A stretch of DNA of 15,090 bases. It comes from BQOK01 sp048388525 (lineage in GTDB: Bacteria; Bacillota; Clostridia; Oscillospirales; Ruminococcaceae). The notes under the pieces were generated by a model. The model saw only the letters and a program-made list of their open reading frames with translations. It ran no database searches and was not told where the DNA came from. Below are positions 6,755 through 13,776 of this stretch, piece after piece. Position numbers and translations under genes: made by a program. Every line of letters starts with the position of its first letter. Within the stretch, counting starts at the first letter, position 1. The stretch is from contig NZ_DBGCTQ010000010.1 of assembly GCF_048388525.1 (NCBI RefSeq), positions 1 to 15,090 on the forward strand. Direction: 5' to 3'.

Positions 6755-7339
6755 TTACCACATGCGCAGCTGGCCGCTTTCGGCCGTGCTGTGCAGAGGC
6801 GGGGGCTCGGCGTGCAGAAGGCGGCGGGCGGCGGCTTCGTCTGACAGCCAGGGGCGGACCGCTTTGGGGGGAAGCACCAGAGGCATGCGGTCGTGCACAT
6901 CGGACACTGAAGCGTTGGGTGCGGTGGTGAGGATGGTGAAGTGCGCCTCCTCCTCCGTTTGCTCCCAAAGCCCGGCCAGGTACACCGCCTCGCTGCCCGG
7001 CAGGCGGAACAGGTATTTGTGGCGCGCGGCGTCCCACTCGTAAAAGCCCGAGGTGGGCACCACGCACCGACCGCTTGCCACCAGCTCGCGGAACATGGGG
7101 CGCTGCTCGGCCGTTTCGGCCCGGGCGTTGATGATAAGGCCCCTCTGCCCACCGGGAAAGCCCCACAGCGCCAGCCTTGCGGCCACGCCGCTTTCGGTCT
7201 GGATGAGCACCGGCGCGGGGGCCGAGGGGAAGACCTCGCCGGGCTGCCAGGCCCCGGGCCCATACTGCTGCTCCACCGCCTGCAAAATACGGCGGATGCT
7301 CTCGTTTTCCACCGCAGTGAACTGATACCGGCCGCACAT
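6755..7339 (-). CDS. SRAP-domain protein (HMCES/YedK family), abasic-site DNA-protein crosslinker
   Basis: The family binds abasic sites in single-stranded DNA through its second residue, Cys2, which is exposed when the first Met is removed and forms a thiazolidine link that shields the lesion. The 194-residue protein shows the key set: MCGRY start (Cys2), N71 in INARAET, E101 in GFYEW and H149 in HDRMP. The start at 7339 is fixed by this requirement and by AAGGAG 10 nt upstream; an ATG 7 codons earlier would block the active Cys. The gene lies 54 nt after sigG on the same strand, with no T-tailed terminator between, so it may be read with sigG in the forespore. That regulatory link is inferred. 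Confidence 0.93.
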   Translation of the reverse strand: MCGRYQFTAVENESIRRILQAVEQQYGPGAWQPGEVFPSAPAPVLIQTESGVAARLALWGFPGGQRGLIINARAETAEQRPMFRELVASGRCVVPTSGFYEWDAARHKYLFRLPGSEAVYLAGLWEQTEEEAHFTILTTAPNASVSDVHDRMPLVLPPKAVRPWLSDEAAARRLLHAEPPPLHSTAESGQLRMW

Positions 7340-7393
7340 AAGGCATTCGCTCCTTTGCATGCCCTGTCAAAAAAGCTGGCAGGGAGTTTTGCT

Positions 7394-8164
7394 TTACAGT
7401 CTGTCTTTGATGCGCCCCAGGGCGCTTTTTTCCAGCCGGCTCACCTGCGCCTGGCTGATGCCGATTTCCCGGGCTACCTCGACCTGGGTTTTGCCCGAAA
7501 GGTAACGCAGGGCCATGATCTTTTTTTCCCGGTCGGTGAGCTCTTTCACCGTGTCCTTGAACATGATGCCGCTGATCCAGCTCTCCTCGCCGCCGTTGTC
7601 GCCGATCTGATCCATCACGTAGATCGTGTCCCCACCATCATTATACACCGGCTCGTAAAGGCTCACCGGGTCCACCACGCTTTCCAGCGCCAGGGTAACG
7701 GTTGCGGCGGGCAGCTCCACCCGTTTTGCGATCTCGGTGATATGAGGTTCCCGGCCCAGCTCTTTTTGCAGCTGTTCCTTGGCCTGCATGGCGCGGTAGG
7801 CGGTGTCGCGCACCGAACGGCTCACCCGCACGGCGTTGTTGTCGCGCAGGAAGCGGCGGATCTCGCCCACGATCATGGGCACGCCATAGGTGGAAAAGCG
7901 CACGTTCAAATCCGGGTCAAAATGGTCGATGGCCTTGATCAGCCCGATGCACCCCACCTGGAACAGATCGTCCATGTTTTCGCCCCGGCCGGTGAATTTC
8001 TGCACCACGCTCAGCACCAGGCGCAGGTTTCCCTGGATCATTTTCTGCCGGGCCTCCTGATCGCCCGCCCGGGCCGCGCGCAGCAGCTCCGCCTTTTCTT
8101 TTTCCTTCAGCACCGGAAGCTTGGCGGTGTTCACCCCGCAGATCTCCACTTTATTATAATACAA
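7394..8164 (-). CDS. sigG: RNA polymerase sporulation sigma factor sigma-G
   Basis: Sigma-G directs late forespore transcription. The 256-residue product matches the family throughout: N-terminal NKVEICGVNTAKLPVL, the segment conserved in sigma-G and bound by its regulators; region 2 (NLRLVLSVVQKF, DDLFQVGCIGLIKAIDHFD); RFSTYGVPMIVGEIRRFLRDNN; and region 4 with the HTH TQVEVAREIGISQAQVSRLEK. Translation appears to start at a TTG (8162-8164), with GGAG about 11 nt and GAAGAG 2 nt upstream. A GTG five codons later would cut into the conserved N-terminus. It lies downstream of spoIIGA-sigE as in Bacillus, but an oppositely oriented gene separates it from sigE here. A possible forespore-type -10 (GGCCAAAAT) lies upstream. 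Confidence 0.95.
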   Translation of the reverse strand: MYYNKVEICGVNTAKLPVLKEKEKAELLRAARAGDQEARQKMIQGNLRLVLSVVQKFTGRGENMDDLFQVGCIGLIKAIDHFDPDLNVRFSTYGVPMIVGEIRRFLRDNNAVRVSRSVRDTAYRAMQAKEQLQKELGREPHITEIAKRVELPAATVTLALESVVDPVSLYEPVYNDGGDTIYVMDQIGDNGGEESWISGIMFKDTVKELTDREKKIMALRYLSGKTQVEVAREIGISQAQVSRLEKSALGRIKDRL

Positions 8165-8207
8165 AACTCTTCACACTCCGAACCTTGTTGGGCAAAAGCA
8201 AAAAAAC

Positions 8208-8216
8208 ATTTTGGCC
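8208..8216 (-). promoter_or_regulatory. possible sigma-F/sigma-G-type -10 for sigG
   Basis: On the minus strand 8216-8208 reads GGCCAAAAT, which fits the GGnnAnAnT pattern of sigma-F -10 elements and lies about 44 nt before the sigG TTG. No good GYWTA -35 is found 14-16 nt upstream (the nearest GTTTG is 18 away), so this is weak. Confidence 0.28.
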
Positions 8217-8292
8217 TGCCCTGCAAAACGCCTGCAAACAGTATGGCCCCGCAGGAATGGGAACAAACAGATTCGGAACTGGTAAAACCTGC

Positions 8293-8319
8293 ACATGCAC
8301 GCCCCGGCCGCATACATTA
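8293..8319 (+). promoter_or_regulatory. possible mother-cell (sigma-K/sigma-E-type) promoter
   Basis: AC at 8293-8294, a 16-nt spacer and CATACATTA at 8311-8319 match the sigma-K pattern AC-N16-CATAnnnTA. CATACATT also fits a sigma-E -10 (CATACAnT), but no sigma-E -35 is evident. It faces the gene at 8350. The motif is short, so the match is only suggestive. Confidence 0.4.
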
Positions 8320-8349
8320 AAAGTAAGCTGGAATTGGGAGGGATGCGTG

Positions 8350-8856
8350 ATGAATCAAAAAATGTGGATCGCGCTGGCAGTAGGGTGTATCGTGCTTCTG
8401 GCGATCCTGCTCACGGTGCTGCGGGCGCTGTGGATTGCAAAGAAGGACCGGGAAAAGCGCCCATTCGACAAGCCGGATTTTACGAATTACGCCGGGTTCA
8501 AGGTCACAAACCTGCCGGGCGATGAGATCGTGCGGCTGGAAAGCGTATACCTGATCGGGCGCAAAGTGGCGCAGCTGGAGTTTGTGATCGACCCGGAATG
8601 GAAGGCCATTCTGCGCATTGCCCGCAAGGGCGTGCCGCTGCGGCTGGAGGAGTTTCAGCAGAATTACGAGCAGCGCACCGTGACCTATGAAGACGGTGTG
8701 CGGGTGGTGGTGCAGCAAAACCCGGGCGGGGAAGCGCTGATGACCTGGACAAAGGACGAGTTTGACTATGCGCTCTATTTTGAGCGCACCCAGATGGGCC
8801 TTGTGGGCGGCATGCTGGACGATTTTGTGCGGGAAACCGAAACAGTGGAAAGCTGA
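8350..8856 (+). CDS. single-pass membrane protein of unknown function in the sigma locus
   Basis: I do not recognise this 168-residue protein with confidence. It has an N-terminal membrane helix (about 5-28, MWIALAVGCIVLLAILLTVL), a charged linker, and a C-terminal domain of alternating strands. Stretches such as SVYLIGRKVAQLEFVIDPEW, VVVQQNPGGEALMTW and DEFDYALYFER resemble DUF4367-like domains, which is a tentative comparison. The ATG at 8350 has GGGAGGG 8 nt upstream. It runs opposite to sigG and converges on sigE, with a large palindromic terminator 2-3 nt after its stop. A mother-cell-type promoter motif and its place between two sporulation sigma genes suggest, but do not show, a sporulation role. 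Confidence 0.8.
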   Translation: MNQKMWIALAVGCIVLLAILLTVLRALWIAKKDREKRPFDKPDFTNYAGFKVTNLPGDEIVRLESVYLIGRKVAQLEFVIDPEWKAILRIARKGVPLRLEEFQQNYEQRTVTYEDGVRVVVQQNPGGEALMTWTKDEFDYALYFERTQMGLVGGMLDDFVRETETVES

Positions 8857-8904
8857 AAAAACAGGGCGCGCGGCGGGAAGCTTCCCGCCGCGCGCCCTGT
8901 TTGG
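8857..8904. terminator. bidirectional terminator: 44-bp perfect palindrome
   Basis: Positions 8859-8902 form a perfect palindrome centred on AAGCTT, with GGGCGCGCGGCGGG arms. It lies between two convergent genes, three bases after the plus-strand stop and 16 bases before the sigE stop. On the minus strand the stem ends in TGTTTTTT, a strong terminator for sigE. On the plus strand the tail is only TGTTTGG, so it is weaker there. Confidence 0.85.
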
Positions 8905-8917
8905 TGAAACCAGGTGT

Positions 8918-9637
8918 TCAGGTCATTTTTTCCAGGTCCCTCCGCAGCCGCTGAATGATGCGTTTTTCCAGCCGGGAAATGTAGCTTTGTGAGATGCCGA
9001 TGAAGTCGGCCACTTCTTTTTGCGTATGCTCCACTCCGTCCGCCAGGCCAAACCGCATCTGCATGATCTGCTTTTCCCGGGGACCAAGCCGGTCTACAGC
9101 CTGGCGCAGCATATCTTTTTCGGCATCCTGTTCCAGCTGCGCACCGATCTGGTTCTGGTCGCTGCCCAGCACGTCCGAGAGCAGCAGCTCGTTGCCGTCG
9201 CCGTCGGTATTCAGGGGTTCGTCGATGCTGGTTTCCTGGCGGCGGTTGCTGCTTTTGCGCAGATACATCAGAATCTCGTTTTCGATGCAGCGGCTGGCAT
9301 AGGTGGCAAGTTTGATGTTTTTGGAGGGGGCGAAGGTGTTCACTGCCTTGATCAGGCCAATGGTACCGATGGAGATAATATCCTCTACAGGGATGCCGCT
9401 GCTCTCGAACTTGCGGGCAATGTAGACCACCAGGCGCAGGTTATGGGTGATCAGGATATCGCGGCAGCTCTGCCTGCCCTCTTCCAGCCCCTGGAACACG
9501 AGCTTTTCTTCGGCCGGGGTAAGGGGCGGGGGCAGGGTGTCGGGCCCGTTGATATAATAGGCGGCGCCGGGCATGCGCAGCCGCGCAAGGGCGCCCCTTG
9601 CCCACAGCCGCAGCCGGGTCAACCATCCTTTGTACAT
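8918..9637 (-). CDS. sigE: RNA polymerase sporulation sigma factor sigma-E precursor
   Basis: Sigma-E drives early mother-cell transcription. The 239-residue protein shows all family marks: NLRLVVYIARKFESSGIPVED, SIGTIGLIKAVNTF, KLATYASRCIENEILMYLR, DEPLN-DGDGNELLLSDVLG, and the region 4 HTH TQKEVADFIGISQSYISRLE. It begins with a basic, amphipathic pro-sequence of about 25-27 residues before YYINGPDTLPPPL. In Bacillus the SpoIIGA protease removes this piece, and the same cleavage is expected just before or within the AAYYI segment. AGGAGGAAATCGAC precedes the ATG. The first 19 bases overlap the end of spoIIGA, so the two are co-translated. The large palindrome downstream ends the transcript before sigG. 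Confidence 0.97.
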   Translation of the reverse strand: MYKGWLTRLRLWARGALARLRMPGAAYYINGPDTLPPPLTPAEEKLVFQGLEEGRQSCRDILITHNLRLVVYIARKFESSGIPVEDIISIGTIGLIKAVNTFAPSKNIKLATYASRCIENEILMYLRKSSNRRQETSIDEPLNTDGDGNELLLSDVLGSDQNQIGAQLEQDAEKDMLRQAVDRLGPREKQIMQMRFGLADGVEHTQKEVADFIGISQSYISRLEKRIIQRLRRDLEKMT

Positions 9638-10530
9638 GTCGATTTCCTCCTTTTTGTTTCGCTGTGTAAAAATTCGCTGCCAAACAGTGCCTGGAACTGC
9701 CCGTCCCGCAGAGACTGGTCGGTAAACACCACGGTGGCTCCGTCGCCCCCATAGGCGCCCTGCCCGCCGCGCAGCGCGGCGCTGGCCGCGATGAACCCCG
9801 GCAGGGCGCGCTGGCCCGCGGCACTTTTACAAGGCACGAGCCGCAGCCGGTAGCCGGCGGGCGGCAGGGGGCTGCCGCCCGAAAAATATTCCCGCAAAAA
9901 GTCGTTCAGTTCGGCGGGCAGCTGATTTTTGGCCCCGGGCCAGCTCACCAGCAGCGCCTGGCAGCCGCTGAGAGGGTCCTGTAAAAAGAAGCCGGTGTCG
10001 TAAAAAGCCTGAAGCTCCACCGGGGGGGCACCGGCCAGCGCAAATTGCAGCCGCCAGAGATTTTCCGGGCCAGGCCGGCCAAACAGCGCAAGCAGCAGCC
10101 GGATCAGAAGATACATGCACAGCACAGCCAGCAGCAGCACCACGGGGGAAAGATTGATATAGACGCTGAAATTGTTCACCTGCATGCCGGAAAAACCGCC
10201 CCGGTAGACTGCCAGCAGCACCAGCCCGGCAAGGCCCAGGTTTAATATGAAAAACCAGACGCATGCCCGCAGAAAAGGCCGCCAGCCCTTGTAGCCAAAG
10301 GCGATAAGCACGATGGCGGCGGCCGTGGCAAGCTTGTAGGCCGCGCCCAGCCAGCCCGGAAGCTCGGGGGCCAGCAGAATCAGGGTGGAAAGGGCGCTTG
10401 CCGCCGCCCCGGCCAGCGCCCTGCCTGTACCGAGATCCGCCCCGGCAAGGCGCGCGGCGGCCCGCAGCAGAAAATAGCCGATAAGAAAGTTTACCAGCAG
10501 GAGAATGTCCAGATACACCACGGTCTTCAA
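9619..10530 (-). CDS. spoIIGA: SpoIIGA, membrane aspartic protease that activates pro-sigma-E
   Basis: SpoIIGA sits in the mother-cell face of the septum and cleaves the pro-sequence from sigma-E. The 303-residue protein has about five membrane helices in residues 1-150, starting with VVYLDILLLVNFLIGYFLL, then a soluble protease domain. The catalytic Asp is D178 in AFYDTGFFLQDPLSG, near the position of D183 in Bacillus. The family usually has DTGN; here it is DTGF. The start is a TTG (10528-10530) with GGAGG 9 nt upstream. The 3' end overlaps sigE by 19 nt. A promoter with a long 21-bp spacer lies directly upstream, like the spoIIG promoter of Bacillus. Confidence 0.93.
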   Translation of the reverse strand: MKTVVYLDILLLVNFLIGYFLLRAAARLAGADLGTGRALAGAAASALSTLILLAPELPGWLGAAYKLATAAAIVLIAFGYKGWRPFLRACVWFFILNLGLAGLVLLAVYRGGFSGMQVNNFSVYINLSPVVLLLAVLCMYLLIRLLLALFGRPGPENLWRLQFALAGAPPVELQAFYDTGFFLQDPLSGCQALLVSWPGAKNQLPAELNDFLREYFSGGSPLPPAGYRLRLVPCKSAAGQRALPGFIAASAALRGGQGAYGGDGATVVFTDQSLRDGQFQALFGSEFLHSETKRRKSTCTKDG

Positions 10531-10576
10531 AGCGCAGCACCTCCACCGGAGCCTCGTGAAGCCCCGTCCGCTTTTC

Positions 10577-10609
10577 AGTGTAGCGCGTTTTTTCGGAAAA
10601 GCCTGTCAA
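10577..10609 (-). promoter_or_regulatory. spoIIG-type promoter with long spacer and Spo0A-like box
   Basis: On the minus strand, TTGACA (10609-10604) and TACACT (10582-10577) are separated by 21 bp. The Bacillus spoIIG promoter is known for a 22-bp spacer and depends on Spo0A~P. Between them lies TTTTCCGAAAA (10600-10590), 9/11 to a Spo0A box (TTTGTCGAAAA). The start site would be near 10570, giving about a 40-nt leader before the TTG of spoIIGA. The upstream HAD terminator T-run merges with the -35. Confidence 0.55.
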
Positions 10610-10610
10610 A

Positions 10611-10643
10611 AAAGAAAGGGCCCGGGAGAAACTCTCCCGGGCC
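10611..10643 (-). terminator. rho-independent terminator of the HAD gene
   Basis: A perfect 11-bp stem (GGCCCGGGAGA at 10619-10629, TCTCCCGGGCC at 10633-10643) with a 3-nt loop is followed on the minus strand by CTTTCTTTTTTG. A small GGCGGCGCCGCC palindrome at 10644-10655 lies between it and the HAD stop. Confidence 0.85.
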
Positions 10644-10657
10644 GGCGGCGCCGCCGC

Positions 10658-11284
10658 TCACCACAATAAATGTTCTTTAATGGGAATTCCACAGGCGTTG
10701 AGCGCCCGGATAAACGCGGGGCCGCCTTTGTAATGGATGCCTGTAATGCCAAGCTCGTAAGCGGCGTTGGCGTTCAGCTTGTTGTCGTCCACAAAAATCG
10801 TTTCGGTGCGGTCCAGCAGATACTTTGTGATCAGCAGTTCATAAATACGGGCGTCCGGCTTGTTGGTGCCCGCCTCGCAGGAGGCGACGCCCCCCTCGAA
10901 CAGGGGCCAGAAGTCCCGCTTTTTAAGCTCTTCCAGGGTATCCTGCGCAATGTTGGACAGATAGTAGATCGAAAAGCCCATTTTTTTGAGCCGCTTTATG
11001 ATCTCCACCGTTTTGCGGCGGGTCTTCAAAGTGCGCATCCAGTCGTCCAGCACACTTTGAACCTCGAACAGGCAGCCGGCCTCCCTGGCCTTTTCCAGCA
11101 TAACGGCATTTGCCCCGGCCCGGGTGATCTCGCCCGCATCCAGCTGCCGCCATTCCTTGCTGCCGAATACGATCTCGTGGACCTTGCTCTCAACCGCTTC
11201 GTCAAAAAAGCGCTCCAACAAAAAGGTGTGCGGGTCGTAATCCACCACCACGCCCCCGAGATCAAACACGATGTTCCTATACAT
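10658..11284 (-). CDS. HAD-superfamily hydrolase (subfamily IA, YihX-like)
   Basis: This is a soluble phosphatase-type protein of 208 residues. Motif I is IVFDLGGVVVDYDP, with the nucleophile at D8. As in YihX-like members, the residue two places after it is Gly rather than Asp. Motif II is YYLSN, the Lys of motif III is in GTNKPDARIYELL, and motif IV is IFVDDNKLNANAA. A helical cap lies between motifs I and II. YihX acts on sugar phosphates such as glucose-1-phosphate, but the substrate here is open. The ATG at 11284 is chosen over one 9 codons earlier because AAGGAG lies 9 nt upstream and the family starts just before motif I. The gene has its own promoter and terminator and is a single unit. 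Confidence 0.88.
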   Translation of the reverse strand: MYRNIVFDLGGVVVDYDPHTFLLERFFDEAVESKVHEIVFGSKEWRQLDAGEITRAGANAVMLEKAREAGCLFEVQSVLDDWMRTLKTRRKTVEIIKRLKKMGFSIYYLSNIAQDTLEELKKRDFWPLFEGGVASCEAGTNKPDARIYELLITKYLLDRTETIFVDDNKLNANAAYELGITGIHYKGGPAFIRALNACGIPIKEHLLW

Positions 11285-11321
11285 ACCGCGATTCTCCTTA
11301 TGGACAACCAATTTTTCATTT

Positions 11322-11350
11322 ATTATACACTATTTCGTGCTAAGATACAA
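11322..11350 (-). promoter_or_regulatory. sigma-A-type promoter of the HAD gene
   Basis: On the minus strand, TTGTAT (11350-11345), a 17-bp spacer and a consensus TATAAT (11327-11322) lie about 38 nt before the ATG at 11284. The -35 is poor and the -10 is perfect. Confidence 0.65.
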
Positions 11351-11436
11351 AATCCGGCATATCATTTTACAAAGTTTTGAAATTTTAGGGGGCTGTAAAG
11401 CGTAATAATTTATAGCGCCCAGAGGGGGAGAGGGGC

Positions 11437-11721
11437 TTGACACTGTCTGAGCTTTGTAAAAAGGATGTAGTTCAGGTGGAACAGGGGGCGAACCTGGGCC
11501 GCGCAGACGATCTGCGATTCAACACCCAGACCGCCCAGATCGAAGGGCTGGTGCTTTTGGGGCGGCCCAAGTTGTTTGGATTTCTGGGCCGGCAGGAGGA
11601 TGTGTTTATTCCCTGGGCGGAGATCGACACGGTGGGGGCGGACGTGATTTTGGTCCACACGCCGCTGCCGGCCGAGGCTCCCCGAAGAAAACCAAGTTTT
11701 CTCAGCGGGCTGTTTTCCTGA
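11437..11721 (+). CDS. YmxH/YlmC-family PRC-barrel protein
   Basis: This small protein of 94 residues matches the YlmC/YmxH family: N-terminal LSELCKKDVVQVEQGANLGRADDLRFN, then IEGLVLLG, GRQEDVFIPWAEIDTVGADVILV and a short tail. It is a PRC-barrel-like beta fold with no membrane segment or signal peptide. Members occur widely in spore formers, and in Bacillus ylmC is linked to sporulation; its molecular role is not known. The start is a TTG at 11437 behind GGGGGAGAGGGG; no ATG fits. A possible promoter in 11351-11430 is not clear. Part of a fresh promoter for the next gene begins ten bases after the stop. Confidence 0.85.
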   Translation: MTLSELCKKDVVQVEQGANLGRADDLRFNTQTAQIEGLVLLGRPKLFGFLGRQEDVFIPWAEIDTVGADVILVHTPLPAEAPRRKPSFLSGLFS

Positions 11722-11728
11722 AAAACAG

Positions 11729-11737
11729 TGATATAAT
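11729..11737 (+). promoter_or_regulatory. extended -10 promoter of the LtaS-type gene
   Basis: TGATATAAT (11729-11737) is a perfect extended -10. No good -35 is present at 17 bp (GCTGTT). The start site would be near 11744, at the foot of the hairpin described next. Confidence 0.5.
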
Positions 11738-11741
11738 GGGC

Positions 11742-11776
11742 CCTGGCGGCCCGGCCCAAGCGGCCGGGCCGCCAGG
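11742..11776 (+). promoter_or_regulatory. GC-rich 15-bp hairpin in the leader of the LtaS-type gene
   Basis: CCTGGCGGCCCGGCC (11742-11756) and GGCCGGGCCGCCAGG (11762-11776) form a perfect stem with a 5-nt loop. No T-run follows, so it is a poor terminator for the upstream gene. It would sit at the 5' tip of a transcript from the promoter at 11729-11737, where such stems can stabilise mRNA. Confidence 0.55.
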
Positions 11777-11848
11777 TGCGGCGCAGCTGCCCTTGCGGCG
11801 GCGCCCCCGATGGTAGGCTGAGACCGATTGTTCCAGGAGGGAAAAACT

Positions 11849-13741
11849 TTGCAAACGTTAAAAGAGAGGGCGGCCTGGCGGCAAAAGCTCGCCTGGCTGA
11901 CCTGGATATGGGGGCCGCTCACGGCCACGATCACGCTGCTGTGCACCGAGTGGATCCACCGCGGCTCGCTGGGCGCGGGCTTTTGGAAGGATAACTTTTT
12001 GGCACACTTAAACAGTTATCTGCTCACCTGGCTGCTCTTTTTGTTCCTTTACCTGCTGGCGGCGGGGCTTACCCGGCTGCCCTGCGTGGGGGTGCTTGTG
12101 ACCGGGCTTGCGGGCTGCGTGCCTGCCACAGTAACTTATTATAAGCTGAAAATGCGCGGCGAGCCGTTCTTTCCCTGGGATTTTTCCCAGTGGGGGGAGG
12201 CCACGCAGGTGGTGGGCAAGGCGGGCCTGGAGCTGCAGACTTCCATGTGGGTGAGCGCGCTGATCTTTGCGGCCCTGTTTACGGCTGCGTGCCTGACCCG
12301 CCTGAAAAAATGGCCGCTCAAACAAAAGCTGTTCGGGCTGGCCGCTCCGCTGGCCGGGGCCGCGGCAGTGCTGGCCGTTTTCTTAAGCCCCACACTTTCC
12401 CTTTCGGCGGGCATCCTGCCGGATATGTGGATGCAGAACCGCTATTACCGCAATTACGGCGTGGTGGCGGGCTTCCTTACAAACATTCAAAACCTGAAGG
12501 TGGACAAGCCCGAGGGCTACAGCGAAAAGGCGGTGACCGAGCTGGCCGGGCAGGCAAGGCGGCAGGACCTTGCCCCGGTGTTCGAGGGCAGCTACAAAGC
12601 CTCGGGGCAGAGCGGGGTAAAACAGCCCAACATTATTTTTATCATGGACGAGTCGTTTTGGGACGTGGGAGAGCTGGAAGACTATGGGGTTGAATTTGAC
12701 CAGCCGGTGACCCCGAACCTGGACCGCCTGCGCCAAACGGCGGCCTATGGCAAGGCCTATACGCCCAGCTTTGGCGGAGGCACCTGCGATGTGGAGTTTG
12801 AAGCGCTGACCGGCTTTTCCACCGAGTTTTTGCCCACGGGCAGCAAGCCCTTCCAGCAGCATGTGACAAAGCCCATGTTCTCGATTGCTTCTTATTTGAA
12901 AGAACAGGGGTACGCCACCCAGGCCATCCACGGGTATTATGCCAAGTTCTGGAGCCGCAATACGGCTTACCCGTACCTTGGGATCGACGAGTTTATTGCG
13001 CTGGAGGACTTTGTGAACCCCGAAAAAAAGCGCGGGGTGGATTGGTCGGGGGGGCTTGTGACCGACGCCGAGATGGGCCGCAGGGTGATTGAGGAATGGG
13101 AAAACCGGGACACGGAAAAACCGATCTTCATGCATGTGGTCACCATGCAGAACCACACCACCTATAACGAAAAGAATTACCCGGAAGAGGAACTTGTGGG
13201 CATTCAAAGCGCCCCGGCCGGCATCAGCGGGCATACGCTGGGCGCCCTGCGGGACTTTGCCACCGGCGTGCGGGAGGCCGACGCAATGCTGGGCGCTCTG
13301 ACCGATTATTTCAGCGGCGTGGAGGAGCCCACAATCCTGGTGTTCTGGGGTGACCACTATAACCCCATCGGCAGCGGGTACGAGGTGTATACCGCCACCG
13401 GCTATGCCTCGGGCGCCGACAGCGAGAGCCCCGAGCTGCACCAGATGCCGCTTTTGATCTGGAGCAATTACTGGGAGGGGCAGGTGGACCTGGGCACCGT
13501 GGCGGCCTACGAGATCAGCCCGGTAATGATGGAGCTTTACGGCCTGGAGATGCCGGTGATGTTCGGGCACCTGGCCAACCAGCTTTCCTCTTACCGCAGC
13601 CGCACCCGGGGCGTTACCGTGCAGCCGGACGGCACGGTGGAACAGGGAGATCTCACCGAGGCCCAGCAGGAATGGTTTAACGCCCATTGGATGCTGCAAT
13701 ACGACCTGATGTTTGGGCAGGAATACGCGCTGCTGGAATGA
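11849..13741 (+). CDS. LtaS-type phosphoglycerol transferase / sulfatase-fold membrane enzyme
   Basis: The enzyme probably polymerises or transfers glycerol-phosphate to cell-surface glycopolymers. It has 630 residues, with about five N-terminal membrane helices (residues about 10-185, including the FFPWDFSQW loop) and then an extracellular alkaline-phosphatase-like domain. Active-site residues are all visible: E268 in IIFIMDESFWD, nucleophile T312 in FGGGTCDVEFEALTGF, H436 in TMQNHTTYN, and D502/H503 in FWGDHYNPIGSG. The length is typical of LtaS. The TTG at 11849 is chosen because AGGAGG lies 8 nt upstream; a TTG 7 codons earlier would cover that site. No terminator is seen after the stop, so some transcripts may run into rpsB. 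Whether it makes lipoteichoic acid itself or modifies another polymer is open. Confidence 0.9.
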   Translation: MQTLKERAAWRQKLAWLTWIWGPLTATITLLCTEWIHRGSLGAGFWKDNFLAHLNSYLLTWLLFLFLYLLAAGLTRLPCVGVLVTGLAGCVPATVTYYKLKMRGEPFFPWDFSQWGEATQVVGKAGLELQTSMWVSALIFAALFTAACLTRLKKWPLKQKLFGLAAPLAGAAAVLAVFLSPTLSLSAGILPDMWMQNRYYRNYGVVAGFLTNIQNLKVDKPEGYSEKAVTELAGQARRQDLAPVFEGSYKASGQSGVKQPNIIFIMDESFWDVGELEDYGVEFDQPVTPNLDRLRQTAAYGKAYTPSFGGGTCDVEFEALTGFSTEFLPTGSKPFQQHVTKPMFSIASYLKEQGYATQAIHGYYAKFWSRNTAYPYLGIDEFIALEDFVNPEKKRGVDWSGGLVTDAEMGRRVIEEWENRDTEKPIFMHVVTMQNHTTYNEKNYPEEELVGIQSAPAGISGHTLGALRDFATGVREADAMLGALTDYFSGVEEPTILVFWGDHYNPIGSGYEVYTATGYASGADSESPELHQMPLLIWSNYWEGQVDLGTVAAYEISPVMMELYGLEMPVMFGHLANQLSSYRSRTRGVTVQPDGTVEQGDLTEAQQEWFNAHWMLQYDLMFGQEYALLE

Positions 13742-13776
13742 GAAGCAGAAAAACGGCAAAAATTTCAAAATGGCGC

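Noticed and set aside
7362..7375. CCTGTCAAAAAAG shared with 10602-10614, containing TTGACA on the minus strand, as a promoter for the SRAP gene
   Set aside because: With a 17-21 bp spacer the -10 would fall at or inside the SRAP start codon, and no TATAAT-like sequence is there. The 13-nt match is probably chance.
6941..8320. Long plus-strand open frame of 459 codons across the SRAP and sigG genes
   Set aside because: It is antisense to two clearly identified genes, has no recognisable domain and reads through their intergenic gap. Such frames are common in GC-rich DNA.
8857..8904. Large palindrome as a phage attachment site or integration scar
   Set aside because: No integrase, no repeat of a tRNA end and no foreign gene are nearby. 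The T-tails and the convergent genes explain it as a terminator.
12383..13768. Long minus-strand open frame of 461 codons opposite the LtaS-type gene
   Set aside because: It mirrors a gene with all catalytic residues intact and shows no family features of its own.
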